5,933 nucleotides of DNA from Thermoplasmata archaeon (lineage in GTDB: Archaea > Thermoplasmatota > Thermoplasmata > Thermoplasmatales > Thermoplasmataceae): assembly GCA_021810575.1 (NCBI GenBank), contig JAJZIN010000036.1:1-5933 (forward strand), given 5' to 3'. Shown here one piece after another: positions 3,998 through 5,933 of this stretch. The position numbers were made by a program, and so were the translations under genes. The number at the start of each line of letters is the position of its first letter. Within the stretch, counting starts at the first letter, position 1. The notes below the pieces were generated by a model. The model saw only the letters and a list, made by a program, of their open reading frames with translations. It was not told where the DNA came from and ran no database searches.

Positions 3998-5933
3998 ATG
4001 TTCAGCGATCATGTCCAGTCAACGGAAAAAATAAGGCTAGATAGGGATCAGAAGGAAAGCCTTTGGGACGCATTTTTTCAGGAATACCATTATTATGACA
4101 AAATAACAGAGTTGAGTTCCCATTATCCCGAACAGCGCAGTCTTTTCATATCCTACGAGGATATAGATGAATTTGATGTCGATTTCGCAACCTATGTTCT
4201 ACAGAATTCTGAGGAGGCAATTGAAATAGCCATATCAAGGGTCAGGAAATTCATCTCCAATTCAGGCTGGAACTATCTCATTAAGGATTCAAATTCTATA
4301 ATCATAAACATAAGATTGTATAATCTGCCTGAGCACCTTGGGATAGATATTAGGAACATACGAAGCATGAATGTTGGAAAGCTTCTGAGTATCACTGGAA
4401 TTATAAGAAAAAATACAGAAGTTATTCCAAGACTTTACAATGCAGCATTTCAATGTTCTCTGTGTGGATCAAGAACTTTTATACTGCAAAACAGGGGAAA
4501 GCTTGAGGAACCTGAAAGGTGCTCCAACGAGGAATGCCACGGAGAGAAACCAAAGGCAAGGTTTTCATTAATAATCGAAGATTCACAGTTCATTGATACG
4601 GAAAAGATAGAACTTCAGGAAAACCCAGAAACAATAAATGGCGGTGCTCAGCCACTGAGACTTACCGTTATAGTTGAAGATGATCTTTCAGGTAAACTAT
4701 TCCCAGGAGATAGGGTTACAATGGATGGAATACTAAGAGCAGAGCAAAAAATCTATTCAGGAAACCTTCTGACTGAATTCAATATATTTCTTTACGCAAT
4801 AAACTTTAGAAAAACCACAAAAGAACTGGAGGAAATTAAAATCAGTGATGCGGAGGAAGAGAGCATAAGGGAACTTTCAAGGGACCCCAAAATTATAGAC
4901 AAGCTCGCGGACTCCATAGCACCAACAATCTATGGTCTTGATAATATTAAGAAAACTCTAGTTCTGCAGATGTTTGGGGGAGTCAGGAAATTCATGAAGG
5001 ACGGCACCATAATAAGAGGTGATATACACATACTGATGGTTGGTGATCCAGGAACTGCAAAATCACAGCTTTTAAGGTATATGTCTGAAATATCACCAAG
5101 AGGTGTTATGGCAATTGGAAAGGGTTCCAGTGCAGCCGGACTGACCGCCGCCGCAGTGAGGGATGAATTTGGAGAAGGTAGATGGACACTGGAGGCAGGA
5201 GCACTTGTTCTGGCTGATAACGGATTCGTGTCCATAGATGAACTTGATAAGATGGATGAAAGAGATACTTCCGCCATGCATGAGGCAATGGAACAGCAAA
5301 CTGTAACTATCTCAAAAGCAGGAATTATGGCAACACTTAAATCAAGGTGTTCTGTTCTGGCAGCCGCAAATCCAAAGAATGGAAGATTTGATGCCGAGGA
5401 GGATTTCATGAAGCAGTTAGATTTCCCACTCCCACTCATTTCAAGGTTCGATGTTATCTTCAAGCTTATAGACAATCCTGATCAGGAAAGGGACAAGAAC
5501 CTTGCAGATCACGTTCTGGAGGTTCACAGACTTGGAGAAATTTTCAAGAGTATGGAAATGAATAATGTTGAGGACGGTAGCATTGGTGATAACGAAAGAA
5601 AATATGAACCACCAATTCCAAGGGAGATGCTGAGAAAATATGTCGCATATGCAAAGGGACATATAATCCCAAGACTTACAGACGAGGCAATGGAATATCT
5701 GAGTCAGGAGTATGTTCTTACAAGAAACACTGGTCACCAGATAGGTAAATACAAGTCTGTTCCTATAACTGCAAGGCAGCTAGAGTCAACCATAAGGCTC
5801 GCCGAGGCGGCAGCAAAGGCAAGATTATCCGAATTTGTTTCAATTGACGATGCTATGCTTGCGAAGAGAATAGTGGATTCATACCTCAAGGATGTGGCAA
5901 GCGATGATGAAGGAGTAGACATAGATCTTCTGA
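3998..5933 (+). CDS. mcm: MCM replicative DNA helicase, 3' end missing
   Basis: The first 645 codons are present with no stop; archaeal MCMs are usually 650-720 residues, so only the C-terminal end is missing. MCM forms hexameric rings that unwind DNA at the archaeal replication fork using ATP. The N-terminal region carries a four-cysteine zinc site (C153, C156, C175, C180) within an OB-fold domain. The AAA+ domain shows Walker A GDPGTAKS (349-356), the helix-2 insert (about 379-409), Walker B IDELDKMD (413-420), a presensor-1 hairpin around K440, sensor 1 N458, and arginine finger SRFD (482-485). The sensor 2 region TARQLESTIR (591-600) follows. An in-frame TAA at 3992-3994 just before the ATG fixes it as the earliest possible ATG start. 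The only ribosome-binding candidate is a weak GGTAA. A GINS or other replication gene may follow beyond the edge, but this cannot be seen. Confidence 0.97.
   Translation, partial: MFSDHVQSTEKIRLDRDQKESLWDAFFQEYHYYDKITELSSHYPEQRSLFISYEDIDEFDVDFATYVLQNSEEAIEIAISRVRKFISNSGWNYLIKDSNSIIINIRLYNLPEHLGIDIRNIRSMNVGKLLSITGIIRKNTEVIPRLYNAAFQCSLCGSRTFILQNRGKLEEPERCSNEECHGEKPKARFSLIIEDSQFIDTEKIELQENPETINGGAQPLRLTVIVEDDLSGKLFPGDRVTMDGILRAEQKIYSGNLLTEFNIFLYAINFRKTTKELEEIKISDAEEESIRELSRDPKIIDKLADSIAPTIYGLDNIKKTLVLQMFGGVRKFMKDGTIIRGDIHILMVGDPGTAKSQLLRYMSEISPRGVMAIGKGSSAAGLTAAAVRDEFGEGRWTLEAGALVLADNGFVSIDELDKMDERDTSAMHEAMEQQTVTISKAGIMATLKSRCSVLAAANPKNGRFDAEEDFMKQLDFPLPLISRFDVIFKLIDNPDQERDKNLADHVLEVHRLGEIFKSMEMNNVEDGSIGDNERKYEPPIPREMLRKYVAYAKGHIIPRLTDEAMEYLSQEYVLTRNTGHQIGKYKSVPITARQLESTIRLAEAAAKARLSEFVSIDDAMLAKRIVDSYLKDVASDDEGVDIDLL

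Noticed and set aside
4930..5475. Long minus-strand open frame of 181 codons, plus shorter ones at 5093-5299, 5441-5737 and 5734-5922
   Set aside because: All are antisense to mcm, which has every expected AAA+ motif. The long frame is Ser/Ala/Pro-rich, as expected from the complement of conserved coding sequence.
1..5933. Search for mobile elements, CRISPR arrays, tRNA/rRNA genes, toxin-antitoxin pairs or a replication origin near mcm
   Set aside because: No transposase, long terminal inverted repeats, regularly spaced repeats, tRNA-like folds or cdc6/ORB-type origin repeats were seen by eye. The genes look like ordinary chromosomal genes with similar codon use.

Overview
This window looks like chromosomal DNA from an archaeon, most probably a Thermoplasmatales-type acidophile (Thermoplasma, Ferroplasma, Picrophilus or Cuniculiplasma relatives). 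The evidence is an archaeal MCM replicative helicase, an archaeal-style DEAD-box helicase, an MTH1187-family protein, and A+T-rich promoters with TATA-like elements. For most genes these sit about 25 bases before the start codon with no clear Shine-Dalgarno, as expected for leaderless transcripts. Arginine is coded mainly by AGA/AGG and ATA is common. The genus assignment is inference; no rRNA or tRNA is present to confirm it.

Layout: positions 1-619 (minus strand) hold the N-terminal half of an MmgE/PrpD-family enzyme that runs off the left edge. A 296-base spacer follows (620-915). It contains the MmgE/PrpD promoter, a terminator-like region behind the helicase, and an unexplained hairpin plus T-tract facing the other way. 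Positions 916-2187 (minus) encode a complete DEAD-box RNA helicase with an arginine-rich tail. A 405-base divergent spacer (2188-2592) separates it from the plus-strand genes and carries a cluster of short dyads built from one half-site, AGAAT/ATTCT. On the plus strand come a complete D-2-hydroxyacid dehydrogenase (2593-3549), a complete MTH1187-family (thiamine-binding type) protein (3589-3876), and an MCM helicase (3998 to the right edge, 3' end missing).

The genes do not form one pathway. Two are metabolic oxoacid/hydroxyacid-type enzymes, one is a probable thiamine or pyrimidine-moiety binder, one handles RNA, and one is the replicative DNA helicase. Each gene seems to have its own promoter candidate; only the dehydrogenase and the MTH1187-family gene are close enough (39 bases) to be cotranscribed.

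I find no mobile element, CRISPR array, tRNA, rRNA or convincing new multi-gene system. The observations most worth a second look are non-coding: the AGAAT dyad cluster in the divergent spacer and the orphan terminator-like hairpin upstream of the MmgE/PrpD gene.
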